A DNA stretch of 64,000 nt from positions 62,001 to 126,000 of the forward strand of contig NZ_JACHWN010000002.1 in the NCBI RefSeq assembly GCF_014191375.1, written 5' to 3'. Positions 18,058-26,414 of the stretch are shown piece after piece (position 1 is the first letter of the stretch; each line of letters starts with the position of its first letter). Below the pieces are notes generated by a model, which was not told the DNA's origin, made no database searches, and was given only the letters and a program-made list of their open reading frames with translations. The DNA comes from Mesorhizobium sp. RMAD-H1. GTDB taxonomy: Bacteria > Pseudomonadota > Alphaproteobacteria > Rhizobiales > Rhizobiaceae. The translations under genes and the position numbers were made by a program.

Positions 18058-18444
18058 TCAGGTTTTGACGCCCAGTTCCGCGAGCCGCTCAATGCAGGCT
18101 TCCTCGATCTGGTCCAGCTCGTTGAGCGTTTCCTCGATATCGCGGCGCTTCTGGCGCAGATTGCCGCGTTTCTCCTCGACACGCTTCATCAGGAGCCGCA
18201 ATTGCCCCGCCTCGCCCGGCGGTTCACGGTACATCTGGATGATCTCGTGGATTTCCGCGATGGAAAAGCCGAGGCGCTTGCCGCGCAGGATCTGCTTGAG
18301 CAGATGCCGGTCGGAGGGACGGAAAAGACGCGTGCGCCCGCGCCGCACGGGATGGATCAGGCCCTCGTCCTCATAGAAGCGCAGGGTCCTCGTCGAGATC
18401 CCGAACTCGCGGGTGAGCTCGGTAATCGTGTAGTACTCGCGCAT
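18058..18444 (-). CDS. MerR family regulator, LiuR-like
   Basis: Dimeric DNA-binding regulator. The 128 residues hold the MerR winged helix (YTITELTREFGISTRTLRFY, residues 5-24), the RRGRTRLFRPSDR and LRGKRLGFSIAEI segments, and a C-terminal coiled coil. The sequence is closest by eye to LiuR/GnyR, which controls branched-chain amino-acid and acyl-CoA catabolism. No cysteines for metal sensing are present. No catabolic operon is adjacent, so its targets lie elsewhere; a TTTACGTAAA palindrome upstream may be an autoregulatory operator. Confidence 0.88.
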   Translation of the reverse strand: MREYYTITELTREFGISTRTLRFYEDEGLIHPVRRGRTRLFRPSDRHLLKQILRGKRLGFSIAEIHEIIQMYREPPGEAGQLRLLMKRVEEKRGNLRQKRRDIEETLNELDQIEEACIERLAELGVKT

Positions 18445-18490
18445 TTCCTTCCCCGACTAAAATACTGTCAATGCTTTGTTGTGTCCATGC

Positions 18491-18500
18491 TTTACGTAAA
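18491..18500. promoter_or_regulatory. Candidate operator of the MerR regulator
   Basis: Perfect palindrome TTTACGTAAA centred about 50 bases upstream of the regulator's ATG, between it and the end of mgtE. LiuR-type proteins bind ACGT-centred palindromes, so self-regulation is plausible but unproven. Confidence 0.35.
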
Positions 18501-18527
18501 AGTCAATCGCGCGCGCCTCACCACCGC

Positions 18528-19946
18528 CTAATGGTGGAGGCCGAACCACCAGGTCGCCAGGCCGAGAAAGGCGAAAAATCCGGTCACATCGGTCACCATC
18601 GTGACGAACACCGAGGATGCGATGGCCGGATCGGCCCCGAAACGGTGCAAAAGCAGCGGAATGAGGATTCCGCCGAGCGCCGCCGCCAGCATGTTGATGA
18701 CCATGGCGGCGGCGATGATGCCGCCCAGATGCGGATTGTGAAACCACAGCCCGGCGACAAGGCCGATCAGGACAGCGAAGATCGCACCATTGAGAAGACC
18801 GATGATGGTCTCGCGTCGGATGACGCGGCTGGCGTTGTAGATATCGATGTCGCGCGTGGCGATGGCGCGCACGGTGACCGTCATGGTCTGGGTGGCCGCA
18901 TTGCCGCCCATCGAGGCGACGATCGGCATGAGAACGGCAAGCGCCACCATCTGCTCGATCGTCGCGTCGAACAGGCCGATGACGGAAGCGGAAAGGAATG
19001 CGGTGAGGAGATTGACGAGCAGCCATGGCGCACGGGAACGGGAAATGTCGAAGACGGAGTCCGACAATTCCTCGTCGCCGACACCGCCCAGGCGCATGAT
19101 GTCTTCCTCCGCCTCGGCCTGGATGACGTCGACCACGTCGTCGATGGTGAGAACGCCGACCAGCCGCTCGTTCTCGTCGACGACGGCGGCGGAGAGAAGG
19201 TCGTACTGCTCGAAGATCTGCGCGGCCTCTTCCTGGTCCATCGTCGCCGGGATGGCGTGACGGGTCTCGTGCATGATCTCCTCGACCTTGACGGAGCGGC
19301 CGGTGCGCAGGATCCGGTCGAGATCGATGGCGCCAAGCAGGTGAAAGGTCGGATCGATGACGAACACCTGGGAAAAACGATCCGGCAGATCGTTGTCCTC
19401 GCGCATGTAGTCGATCGTCTGACCGATGGTCCAGAACGGAGGAACCGCGACGAATTCCGTCTGCATGCGCCGGCCGGCGCTTTCTTCGGGGTATTCGAGT
19501 GAGCGGCGCAGCCTGATGCGCTCGGTGAAAGGCAATTTGGCGAGGATCTCTTCCTGATCCTCCTGGTCGAGATCCTCGAGAATGTAGACCGCATCGTCGG
19601 AATCGAGTTCCTGCACGCCCTCGGCGATCTGCTCGTTGGGAAGCGCGTCGACGATTTCGAGGCGGATCGCCTCGTCCACCTCCGTCAGGGCGGCGAAGTT
19701 GAAATCCTCGCCGAGGAGCTGGACGAGCGCCTGGCGCTGTTCCGGCTGCAGGGCTTCGAGAACATGGCCGAGCTCTGAGGAATGGAGCGTGCCGACATGG
19801 GAGCGCAGGAACAACACGTCGCGGTCGGCGATGGCCGCGCCGATGCTTGCGAGAAAGGACGAGCGGACGGCGCCGTCCTCATCATAGATGCCGGCCTCGC
19901 GGCTGTCCGTCACTTCGTGCCTGGTCTGCGCTTCGGATTCAGCCAT
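18528..19946 (-). CDS. mgtE: Magnesium transporter MgtE
   Basis: Mg2+ channel of the inner membrane, gated by cytosolic Mg2+. The 472-residue protein contains the MgtE N-domain (about 35-140, with repeated LxxLPxxxxxE-like helices), a CBS pair (about 145-270) and five membrane helices with the conserved VLMPIVASMGGNAATQT pore segment. The start at 19946 (MAESEAQTRHEV) is preferred to a start 20 codons upstream. It is monocistronic, with about 300 bases of non-coding sequence upstream. Confidence 0.96.
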   Translation of the reverse strand: MAESEAQTRHEVTDSREAGIYDEDGAVRSSFLASIGAAIADRDVLFLRSHVGTLHSSELGHVLEALQPEQRQALVQLLGEDFNFAALTEVDEAIRLEIVDALPNEQIAEGVQELDSDDAVYILEDLDQEDQEEILAKLPFTERIRLRRSLEYPEESAGRRMQTEFVAVPPFWTIGQTIDYMREDNDLPDRFSQVFVIDPTFHLLGAIDLDRILRTGRSVKVEEIMHETRHAIPATMDQEEAAQIFEQYDLLSAAVVDENERLVGVLTIDDVVDVIQAEAEEDIMRLGGVGDEELSDSVFDISRSRAPWLLVNLLTAFLSASVIGLFDATIEQMVALAVLMPIVASMGGNAATQTMTVTVRAIATRDIDIYNASRVIRRETIIGLLNGAIFAVLIGLVAGLWFHNPHLGGIIAAAMVINMLAAALGGILIPLLLHRFGADPAIASSVFVTMVTDVTGFFAFLGLATWWFGLHH

Positions 19947-20247
19947 CGGTTCCCGATCAGATTCAGTATCGCATCTCGCGCCGAGCACTACTGCATATTT
20001 CGGCAAATCGAAATCGATTTGCGGGAGAAATTTTGCAAGCGTCCGAAACGGCAGCAGCGCGTCGGAAAAGACGCACCGCCATGGAGCAGGATTATGACGG
20101 GATGATCATTTTTCCGGCAGGTCAGGCCCGCGAATTCCCGGGATATTCCCCGGCTGGACCCGAAAACGCCATGATACGGGTGTTCTGACGCAAATCTGGG
20201 CGGCCCGCGGAACAGGTCGGCGGCGTCCTGTCGCAAGGAACAAAGCG
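19947..20247. other. 301-bp intergenic region between mgtE and phosphatase gene
   Basis: Divergent promoter region. It holds a perfect inverted repeat GCAAATCG-AAAT-CGATTTGC at 20003-20022, about 57 bases before mgtE, a candidate operator. I searched by eye for an Mg-responsive leader (M-box-like) and do not see a convincing one. No coding frame is supported. Confidence 0.4.
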
Positions 20248-20832
20248 ATGTCCGGCATTTCTCCAATCCGCTCAAGAGGATTGAAAATACTTTTGGGAAT
20301 GATGATCGGATCAGCCTGCAGTCTCGGGCTTTATCTCGCCCAACTGCAGCTGAACGGCAATTTCCATGTTGTTTCGGATGGCGAGGCGTATCGTTCTGCG
20401 CAACCGACCCCCGCCCAGATCGATGCGTACAGCAGCCGCTACGGGATCAGGACCATCGTTAATCTCCGGGGAGCGAGCCGGAATGCCGCCTGGTACAAGG
20501 CGGAAGCCAGTGAAGCAGCCAGGCTCGGCATCACCCTTGTCGATTTCAGGATGTCGGCCGGCAAGCAATTGTCGCAGGCCGAGGCAGCGCGGCTCATCGC
20601 CATCCTGGAAAAGGCGCAGAAACCGATCCTCATTCATTGCAAGGCCGGCGCCGACAGAAGCGGCCTTGTTTCCGCCCTGTATCTCGCCGCGGTCAAGAAG
20701 GCGGGAGAAAAAGCCGCCGAAAGCCAGATTTCCCTCCGCTATGGCCATTTTTCACTGCCATTCGTCTCAACCTATGCAATGGATAGAACGTTCGAATTCC
20801 TGGAGCCCTCCTTGGGCTTCTTCAATTCATAG
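20248..20832 (+). CDS. Membrane-anchored Cys-based tyrosine/dual-specificity phosphatase
   Basis: The 194-residue protein has an N-terminal membrane anchor (about residues 12-33) and a phosphatase domain with the P-loop HCKAGADRSG at 130-139 (catalytic Cys131, Arg137). The segment YRSAQPTPAQID is typical of the DSP/tyrosine-phosphatase family seen near envelope genes. The anchor suggests the active site is periplasmic or membrane-associated. Substrate unknown; neighbours suggest a cell-envelope role. AAGGAACAAAGCG precedes the ATG. Confidence 0.85.
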   Translation: MSGISPIRSRGLKILLGMMIGSACSLGLYLAQLQLNGNFHVVSDGEAYRSAQPTPAQIDAYSSRYGIRTIVNLRGASRNAAWYKAEASEAARLGITLVDFRMSAGKQLSQAEAARLIAILEKAQKPILIHCKAGADRSGLVSALYLAAVKKAGEKAAESQISLRYGHFSLPFVSTYAMDRTFEFLEPSLGFFNS

Positions 20833-20873
20833 TGATATCCCGAAACCTGCCCGGCCGCCGGGCCTGATGCTTC

Positions 20874-21221
20874 ATGAGCCGCCCGAAAAAGATCATCATT
20901 GCAGGATTTATAGCCGCAGGCTGCCTTCTGGCGGGGCTGGCGATACAGCAATGGACAATGGCACGAGGTCACAGGGCGCTTTACGCGCTTGCCAAGGAAG
21001 GCGGCTTCTGCAAGACAGAGACATGCGAGGAAGGCATGGCCTATGCCGCTGATTATCTGGGCACCGAATTCGGTCTTTCGCCGCGGATGGTGCAATGGTG
21101 CATGGGCGTTGATTCCATCGCGCATCAGCAGTTCGCCTTCGGCAATCCGTTGAAGACGGTCCTGACCAACGCAATGTATATCCCCTGCGGCGATCCCAGC
21201 GGCGACACAACAGAAGAATAA
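20874..21221 (+). CDS. Hypothetical membrane-anchored protein, 115 residues
   Basis: I do not recognise a family. The start MSRPKKIIIAGFIAAGCLLAG gives one N-terminal membrane helix or signal anchor, followed by a soluble domain with Cys pairs (GFCKTETCEEG, WCMG, IPCGD), likely oxidised if periplasmic. It lies 41 bases after the phosphatase and 7 bases before the VanZ-like gene, so the three form a probable operon. Confidence 0.65.
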   Translation: MSRPKKIIIAGFIAAGCLLAGLAIQQWTMARGHRALYALAKEGGFCKTETCEEGMAYAADYLGTEFGLSPRMVQWCMGVDSIAHQQFAFGNPLKTVLTNAMYIPCGDPSGDTTEE

Positions 21222-21228
21222 TGACTAG

Positions 21229-21588
21229 ATGAATTTCTATTTGCGCTGCGCCGCCTGGCTCGTGCTGATCGCGATCCTGATCGTCACGGTCGGCCCTATC
21301 AAGATACGCCCGGTCACGGGTGAGCCGGTCGATCTCGAACGGTTTCTCGCCTTCTTCATCGTCGGCACGCTGTTTGCCCTTGCCTATCCCCGGCACTGGC
21401 TTTCGGTGCTGATGCTTGTCGTGGGCTCCGCGGCCCTTTTCGAACTCCTGCAGCGCATCGCGCCCGGACGCCACGGCGAAGCCATCGATTTCATGATCAA
21501 GGCCGTCGGCGGTTTTGCCGGCGTGGCGATCGGTTCCCTCGCCAGACGCCTCCCAGCCCTGTCCGGCAAGCCAAACAAGCAGATGTGA
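21229..21588 (+). CDS. VanZ-like small membrane protein
   Basis: The 119-residue protein has about four hydrophobic segments; the pattern LERFLAFFIVGTLFALAY followed by ELLQRIAPGRHGEAIDFMIKA fits the VanZ-like family. The family has no settled general function (named after teicoplanin resistance in VanA operons). It is the third gene of the phosphatase cluster; 130 bases with a likely promoter separate it from the glycosyltransferase. Confidence 0.75.
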   Translation: MNFYLRCAAWLVLIAILIVTVGPIKIRPVTGEPVDLERFLAFFIVGTLFALAYPRHWLSVLMLVVGSAALFELLQRIAPGRHGEAIDFMIKAVGGFAGVAIGSLARRLPALSGKPNKQM

Positions 21589-21653
21589 CCGAAGGAAATT
21601 TCTGCCGCCCGATTGCGGTTTAAAATCAAAAGCTTGAATTCGCTCCTTTATTG

Positions 21654-21682
21654 TTGAACGGCTCACCATGCCCGGATAGGAT
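21654..21682 (+). promoter_or_regulatory. Candidate promoter of glycosyltransferase-deacetylase pair
   Basis: TTGAAC (21654-21659) and TAGGAT (21677-21682) separated by exactly 17 bases, about 37 bases before the glycosyltransferase ATG. Inference from consensus and spacing. Confidence 0.4.
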
Positions 21683-21718
21683 ACACTTATAGATTGTATC
21701 AATCGATTCCTCGAACAA

Positions 21719-22453
21719 ATGCCTTCAGAAACGATAAAAGCCTTCATCATCCATCTGGAACGCGCGAAAGACCGCCGCACCCAGGTGAAAAAACTGGCAG
21801 CCAAGCTTCCCGTCGCAACCGAGATCATCGACGCGGTCGATGGGCGCACCCTCGACAAGGCCGTGATCGAGCAGGTCTATCGCCGACATCTGCACAAGCC
21901 GCATTATCCCTTTGAGCTCAGCACCAGCGAGATCGCCTGCTTCCTGTCGCATCGCAAGGCATGGCAGGCCATTGTCGACCAGGATCTCGTTGCCGGCCTG
22001 GTCATCGAGGACGATGTGGCCTTGAACAAGGATTTTCCCGCTGCCTGGGCCGCAGCGAAGGCCTACATCACCGCCGATCGCTTCGTCCGCCTGCCGTTTC
22101 GCCCGGAGCGCGAGCGGGGGCAGGAACGCTTCAGGAGCGGAAAGGCCCGCATCATCCAGCCCATGCCGGTCGGTCTCGGCATGGTGGCGCAGCTCGTCGG
22201 CTGCGACGCGGCAAAGCGGCTGCTCTCGGCCACCGAGCAGTTCGACCGGCCCGTGGACACCACGGTGCAGATGACGTGGGTGACCGGCGTCATTCCCCTG
22301 TCGGTCCATCCGGGCGGCGTGCAGGAGGTCTCGGTGCGTCTCGGCGGCAGCACGATCCAGCAGAAGCGCTCGATCGCGAACCGCCTCGTTCGCGAGGTGC
22401 TGCGCCCGCTCTACCGCATGCGCGTGAAACGCAACTCGCATAAGCAGAACTAG
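21719..22453 (+). CDS. Glycosyltransferase family 25 (LPS/LOS type)
   Basis: Transfers a sugar, probably to lipopolysaccharide core or another surface glycan, on the cytosolic side. The 244-residue protein starts MPSETIKAFIIHLERAKDRR, a hallmark of the family, followed by STSEIACFLSHRKAW and the metal-binding LVIEDDV (EDD at 97-99). Brucella WadA is also in this family, but I cannot say this is its orthologue. It is separated from the next gene by three bases, so it is co-transcribed with the deacetylase. Confidence 0.9.
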   Translation: MPSETIKAFIIHLERAKDRRTQVKKLAAKLPVATEIIDAVDGRTLDKAVIEQVYRRHLHKPHYPFELSTSEIACFLSHRKAWQAIVDQDLVAGLVIEDDVALNKDFPAAWAAAKAYITADRFVRLPFRPERERGQERFRSGKARIIQPMPVGLGMVAQLVGCDAAKRLLSATEQFDRPVDTTVQMTWVTGVIPLSVHPGGVQEVSVRLGGSTIQQKRSIANRLVREVLRPLYRMRVKRNSHKQN

Positions 22454-22456
22454 GCC

Positions 22457-23155
22457 ATGCCCATCCCGATCCTGCTCTATCACCAGATCGACATTCCGCC
22501 GGCGAAGCGGGTGCCGTTCCGCAGCATGATCGTGCATCCCGATGCCTTCCGCCGGCAGATGGCGTGGCTGAAGCGGCTCGGCTACAAGGGATTGTCGCTG
22601 CGCGACGCCATTCCCCATATCGAGGGCCGCGAGAGCGGCAAGGTCGCCATCATCACTTTCGACGACGGCTTCCGCAACGTCTATGAAAATGCCCTGCCCG
22701 TGCTTCAGGATCACGGCTTCACCGCCACCAATTTCTTCGTCGCCAACCAGATCGGCGGACGGAACGCCTGGGATATTCCCCTGGGCGCAGCGCCGGCGCC
22801 CTGCATGTCGGTATCACAGATGCGCGAATGGGCCGCACTCGGCCATGAGGTGGGATCGCACACGCTCGACCATGTTCATCTGCTGGATGTCCCGCGGCAG
22901 GAAGCGAGCCGCCAGATCAGCCAGTCCCGGGATGCGCTGCAGGATATGCTGGGCATGGCGGTGACGTCCTTCGCCTATCCCTATGGCGACGAGAATGCCG
23001 AGATACGCGCGCTCGTGCGGGATGCGGGCTACGGCCACGCGACGACGACGGAGCGCCGCAAGACCCGGTTGGGAGACGATGATTTCGGCCTGCCGCGTCT
23101 GACCATCCGGCGAAATGACAGCTGGCTGCACTTCATCAGGAAGTGCCTGATGTAA
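22457..23155 (+). CDS. Polysaccharide deacetylase (NodB homology)
   Basis: Metal-dependent carbohydrate esterase 4 enzyme. The 232 residues include the ITFDDGF motif (Asp69-Asp70) and SHTLDH with metal ligands His135 and His139, then FAYPYGDEN. No signal peptide is evident, so the substrate would be cytosolic, for example an N-acetylated sugar in a nascent glycan. Adjacent to the glycosyltransferase, the pair probably modifies one surface polysaccharide. Confidence 0.9.
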   Translation: MPIPILLYHQIDIPPAKRVPFRSMIVHPDAFRRQMAWLKRLGYKGLSLRDAIPHIEGRESGKVAIITFDDGFRNVYENALPVLQDHGFTATNFFVANQIGGRNAWDIPLGAAPAPCMSVSQMREWAALGHEVGSHTLDHVHLLDVPRQEASRQISQSRDALQDMLGMAVTSFAYPYGDENAEIRALVRDAGYGHATTTERRKTRLGDDDFGLPRLTIRRNDSWLHFIRKCLM

Positions 23156-23161
23156 GCCCGG

Positions 23162-24301
23162 TCAGGCGGCGGCGATCGCCAGCGCATGGCTGCGGGCATT
23201 TTCCCGCACCATTTCGAGATGGATGCCGCGCAAGAGGGCCGCGAGATCATCATTCGCGGCGACGCGATCCGTCTTCCCGCCTTCACCGGCCGCCGCGAGC
23301 ATCATTTGCGATACGTCCTGCGGCCCGGCTATGAGCTTCCCATTCGCTATCCTGCGCCAGGCGTGAAGGGCGGCCAGTAGCGGCGGATGCGTCTTGTCGG
23401 CCAGGCCGGCGCTGCGGAACAGCGCGGACAGCGTGCTATCGCGGCCCTCGGCGAGGATCGCCCTGACGCGCCGCTCCGGCTGGCCGGTCAACGCCACCAT
23501 AATGGCGCCGAAGAAATCAACCTTGCCGTGGGCCATGGTGCGGATGATGAAAGCCGTGGTCAGATCGCCGCGCAGCCTGAGATGCTCCACCAGCGCGGCA
23601 TGTTCCTGCGGGCCGGTGCTGTCGGCGATATCGAGCGAGACCTTCATGCAGGCATCCTGCGCCACCCGCTCGGCTCGTGCCCTGCCCATCATCGCCTGGA
23701 CGATATCCATCCGGGCGAGCGTCTCCCCTACCTTGACGGCAAGCATGTGGCGGCACTCGGCCGGCAAATCCTCATGTTCGAGGAGGGCGGCGCGCACCTG
23801 CGCGTCATGACCGAGGCGTTCCGCCATCCGGCGGAAACTCACCGCGGCGATCTGTGCGCCGCTATTGCGCAGGAGATCGGCGCAGGCCGCCGGCGCCGAC
23901 ACCTCGGCAATTGCCGCCGACAGGGCAAGGGACACCCGTGGGCGCATGGCGACAAGCCTTTGCACGGCCTCGTCCCCCACCGCGACGCGGTCTATCAGGT
24001 CGGTATCGGTGAGGAGCGGCGATCGCGCCAGGATGAAGCCCGAGATCTCCACCTGCTCGCTGGCGAGGGCGGTAACGATCTGCGGTGGCGCGTGGTGGCT
24101 GATGGAGAAGGCCTCGGCGATGGCCGCGCGCACCTTCGGTGAGGGATCGTCGAGCAGCAGCGTCAACGCCCCTTCCGCCGCGCACCGCTCATCGAGCGGC
24201 AGCTTCGACTGCAGATAGGCGCGGGCCAGGGCGCTTGCCGCCGCACAGCGCTGCGCCACCGACGCGCCGTCGATCCATTTCAGAAAATGCCGGATGATCA
24301 T
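23162..24301 (-). CDS. DUF2336 domain protein
   Basis: Alphaproteobacterial helical-repeat protein of unknown function, 379 residues. HEAT-like segments such as DDPSPKVRAAIAEAFS and VALTGQPERRVRAILAEGRDS support the call. No membrane segments. The start MIIRHFLKWIDGAS lies 143 bases from the divergent MaoC gene; the stop almost meets that of the deacetylase (convergent, 6-base gap). Role unknown; it could be a scaffold. Confidence 0.85.
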   Translation of the reverse strand: MIIRHFLKWIDGASVAQRCAAASALARAYLQSKLPLDERCAAEGALTLLLDDPSPKVRAAIAEAFSISHHAPPQIVTALASEQVEISGFILARSPLLTDTDLIDRVAVGDEAVQRLVAMRPRVSLALSAAIAEVSAPAACADLLRNSGAQIAAVSFRRMAERLGHDAQVRAALLEHEDLPAECRHMLAVKVGETLARMDIVQAMMGRARAERVAQDACMKVSLDIADSTGPQEHAALVEHLRLRGDLTTAFIIRTMAHGKVDFFGAIMVALTGQPERRVRAILAEGRDSTLSALFRSAGLADKTHPPLLAALHAWRRIANGKLIAGPQDVSQMMLAAAGEGGKTDRVAANDDLAALLRGIHLEMVRENARSHALAIAAA

Positions 24302-24444
24302 TCCGCTAGCCGCCCCTCTATCCCCGGAATCGAACTTAGGGAAAAAAGGTTTACGGATCGTTCACCATGTTTCTCGAGCGGTTGATGCTTGCCCGCTTCC
24401 GCGCCAGCCCCTAATCTTCCCCCTCATCAGGAGGGAGGGCGGCC

Positions 24445-24897
24445 ATGCAGGGTCTCTATCTGGAACAATTCGAGCCGGGCCAGGTTTTCCGCCATGCGCT
24501 GCGCAGGACCATCACCGAGGGCGACAATGTGCTGTTCTCGACGATGACGCTCAACCCGCAGCCATTGCATATCGATTTCGACTTCGCCGCCAGGAGTGAA
24601 TGGGGCAAGCCGCTCGTCAATTCGCTCTTCACCCTCGGCCTGATGATCGGCATCTCGGTGCATGACACCACTTTCGGCACGACGATAGCCAATCTCGGCA
24701 TGAGCGAGGTCGCCTTCCCCTCCCCGCTCTTTCATGGCGATACGCTGCGCGTCGAAACGGAAGTGGTCTCTGTCAGACGTTCTCAATCCAAGCCCGACCG
24801 GGGCATCGTCGAGTTCGAGCACCGCGCCTATAATCAGGACGATGTCCTCGTCGCACGCTGCCGGCGCCAGGCAATGATGAAGTCGCAGGCCGCCTGA
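24445..24897 (+). CDS. MaoC family enoyl-CoA hydratase
   Basis: Hot-dog-fold hydratase acting on an acyl-CoA. The 150-residue protein has the hydratase segment NPQPLHIDFDFA (residues 36-47) and then FGTTIANLGMSEVAF and SPLFHGDTLRVETEV. Its stop overlaps the ATG of the CitE-like lyase (TGATG), so they are co-translated. The pairing suggests hydration of an unsaturated dicarboxyl-CoA followed by cleavage of the hydroxyacyl-CoA, as in mesaconyl-CoA or itaconyl-CoA breakdown. Substrate not established. Confidence 0.88.
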   Translation: MQGLYLEQFEPGQVFRHALRRTITEGDNVLFSTMTLNPQPLHIDFDFAARSEWGKPLVNSLFTLGLMIGISVHDTTFGTTIANLGMSEVAFPSPLFHGDTLRVETEVVSVRRSQSKPDRGIVEFEHRAYNQDDVLVARCRRQAMMKSQAA

Positions 24898-25781
24898 TGC
24901 GCTCGCTGCTGTTCGTTCCCGGCGATTCGGAAAGGAAGCTCGAGAAGTCGCTTTCCAGCGGCGCCGATGCGCTGATCCTCGATCTTGAGGATTCCGTAAG
25001 CCTTTCACGCAAGCAGGCGGCGCGCGAGCTCACCGCCGCTTTCCTGAAAACCGCTCCCAAAGACGGACCGCGGCTCTATGTGCGCATCAACGATCTCGGC
25101 AGCGCCCTTGCCGACGACGATCTGGCGGCCATTGTCGGTGCCGGACCGCGCGGGATCGTCCTGCCCAAGTCCGATGGCGGGCCGGATGTCGCGCAGCTCT
25201 CGGCGAGGCTGAACGTGCATGAGGCGGAAGCAGGACTTGCGGAAGGCTCGACCGAGATCATCGCGATTGCCACCGAAACGGCGATCGGCACCCTCTCCAC
25301 GGCCAGTTATCGCAACGCCACGCCGCGTCTCATCGGCCTCAGCTGGGGGGCGGAGGATCTTTCAGTGGCGATCGGCGCGCGGACGGCGCGCGACGAGGAC
25401 GGGAACTATACCGATCCCTTCCGCCTGGCGCGCGCGCTGACGCTTCTGGGCGCGGCGGCAGCCAATGTCACCGCCATCGATACCGTCTATGTCAATCTGA
25501 AGGACGAAGCCGGGCTGAAAAAGGAGTGCACCGCCGCCGAACGCGACGGCTTTACGGCTAAGCTCGCCATTCACCCCGCGCAGATCCCCGTCATCAATGC
25601 CGCATTCACGCCCTCGCCCGAGGCCTTGGAAAAGGCGCGCCGCATCGTCGCCGCCTTTGCAGAGGCGCCGGAGGCGGGCGTCGTGGCGCTTGACGGCGAG
25701 ATGGTCGACCGCCCTCACCTCAAGCGCGCCGAGCGGCTGCTGGCACGCCACTGTCAGAGCGTCCTTTGCGCGTCCAAGTAG
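24897..25781 (+). CDS. CoA ester lyase, HpcH/HpaI aldolase family (CitE/MclA-like)
   Basis: Cleaves or forms a C-C bond in a hydroxyacyl-CoA, such as malyl-CoA, methylmalyl-CoA or citramalyl-CoA. The 294 residues start MRSLLFVPGDSERKLEKSLS, contain the LILDLEDSV metal-binding strand, a GIVLPKSDGG segment, and IAIATETAIG. It overlaps the MaoC gene by one base and has no citrate lyase alpha or gamma subunits nearby, so it is not a citrate lyase component. Exact substrate unknown. Confidence 0.9.
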   Translation: MRSLLFVPGDSERKLEKSLSSGADALILDLEDSVSLSRKQAARELTAAFLKTAPKDGPRLYVRINDLGSALADDDLAAIVGAGPRGIVLPKSDGGPDVAQLSARLNVHEAEAGLAEGSTEIIAIATETAIGTLSTASYRNATPRLIGLSWGAEDLSVAIGARTARDEDGNYTDPFRLARALTLLGAAAANVTAIDTVYVNLKDEAGLKKECTAAERDGFTAKLAIHPAQIPVINAAFTPSPEALEKARRIVAAFAEAPEAGVVALDGEMVDRPHLKRAERLLARHCQSVLCASK

Positions 25782-25798
25782 ACGCGCGGCGCTCTAAT

Positions 25799-26413
25799 TC
25801 AGCCCTTTGATTCGTCCCAGCGCGGCCGCCACATCTGATAGACATCGCTGACCGTGGCATAATCCATGTAGCCGAGACGCGAGACGGGCTGGGCCTTCCT
25901 CGTGTCGATCAGCCCGTCCGTCAGAATGGCCTCGTCGATATGGATGCCGACCACCTCCCCCGTCACGAGGAAATTTCCCGACGGCTTGCCATGCCGGTCC
26001 TTCGGAACGCGGATGTCGGTCACCACGCATTCGAGCACGGCATAGGCCTCGGCGACGCGCGGCGCGCCGATCAGCCTGCAGGCTGCGGGCGTCAGCCCCG
26101 CATAATCGAATTCGCTCACGCCGCGCGGCGCGTTCACCGAACTCGCATTCATCTTTTCCCTGAGATTGCCGCTCACCAGATTGGCGGCGAATTCGCCCGT
26201 TTCCTCGATATAGGCGACGCTGTCCTTGTGGCCGCTCGACGAGAAGATCACCAGATGCGGATTGTCCGAAATCGCGTTGAAATAGGAATAGGGCGAGAGA
26301 TTGATAGCGCCGGATTTGGAGCGCGTCGAAATCCAGCCGATCGGCCGTGGCACCACGATCGCCTTGAAGGGATCATGCGGCAGGCCGTGTCCATTCGCGG
26401 TTTCATAGAACAT
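25799..26413 (-). CDS. Flavin reductase family protein
   Basis: FMN-binding split-barrel protein of 204 residues, similar to flavin reductases that supply reduced flavin to partner enzymes. Segments: PRPIGWISTRSKSGAINLSP at about 22-41, SSSGHKDSVAYIEETGEF, and MNASSVNAPRGVSEFD. Start MFYETANGHGLP begins one base after the nitroreductase stop, indicating one transcript. Activity and partner unproven. Confidence 0.87.
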   Translation of the reverse strand: MFYETANGHGLPHDPFKAIVVPRPIGWISTRSKSGAINLSPYSYFNAISDNPHLVIFSSSGHKDSVAYIEETGEFAANLVSGNLREKMNASSVNAPRGVSEFDYAGLTPAACRLIGAPRVAEAYAVLECVVTDIRVPKDRHGKPSGNFLVTGEVVGIHIDEAILTDGLIDTRKAQPVSRLGYMDYATVSDVYQMWRPRWDESKG

Positions 26414-26414
26414 G

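Noticed and set aside
19947-20247. M-box (Mg2+) riboswitch before mgtE
   Set aside because: Region size is adequate, but the conserved M-box core is not apparent; only a simple inverted repeat is seen.
24897-25781. Citrate lyase beta subunit
   Set aside because: No alpha, gamma or ligase genes nearby; family also includes stand-alone malyl/citramalyl-CoA lyases and the gene is coupled to a MaoC hydratase.
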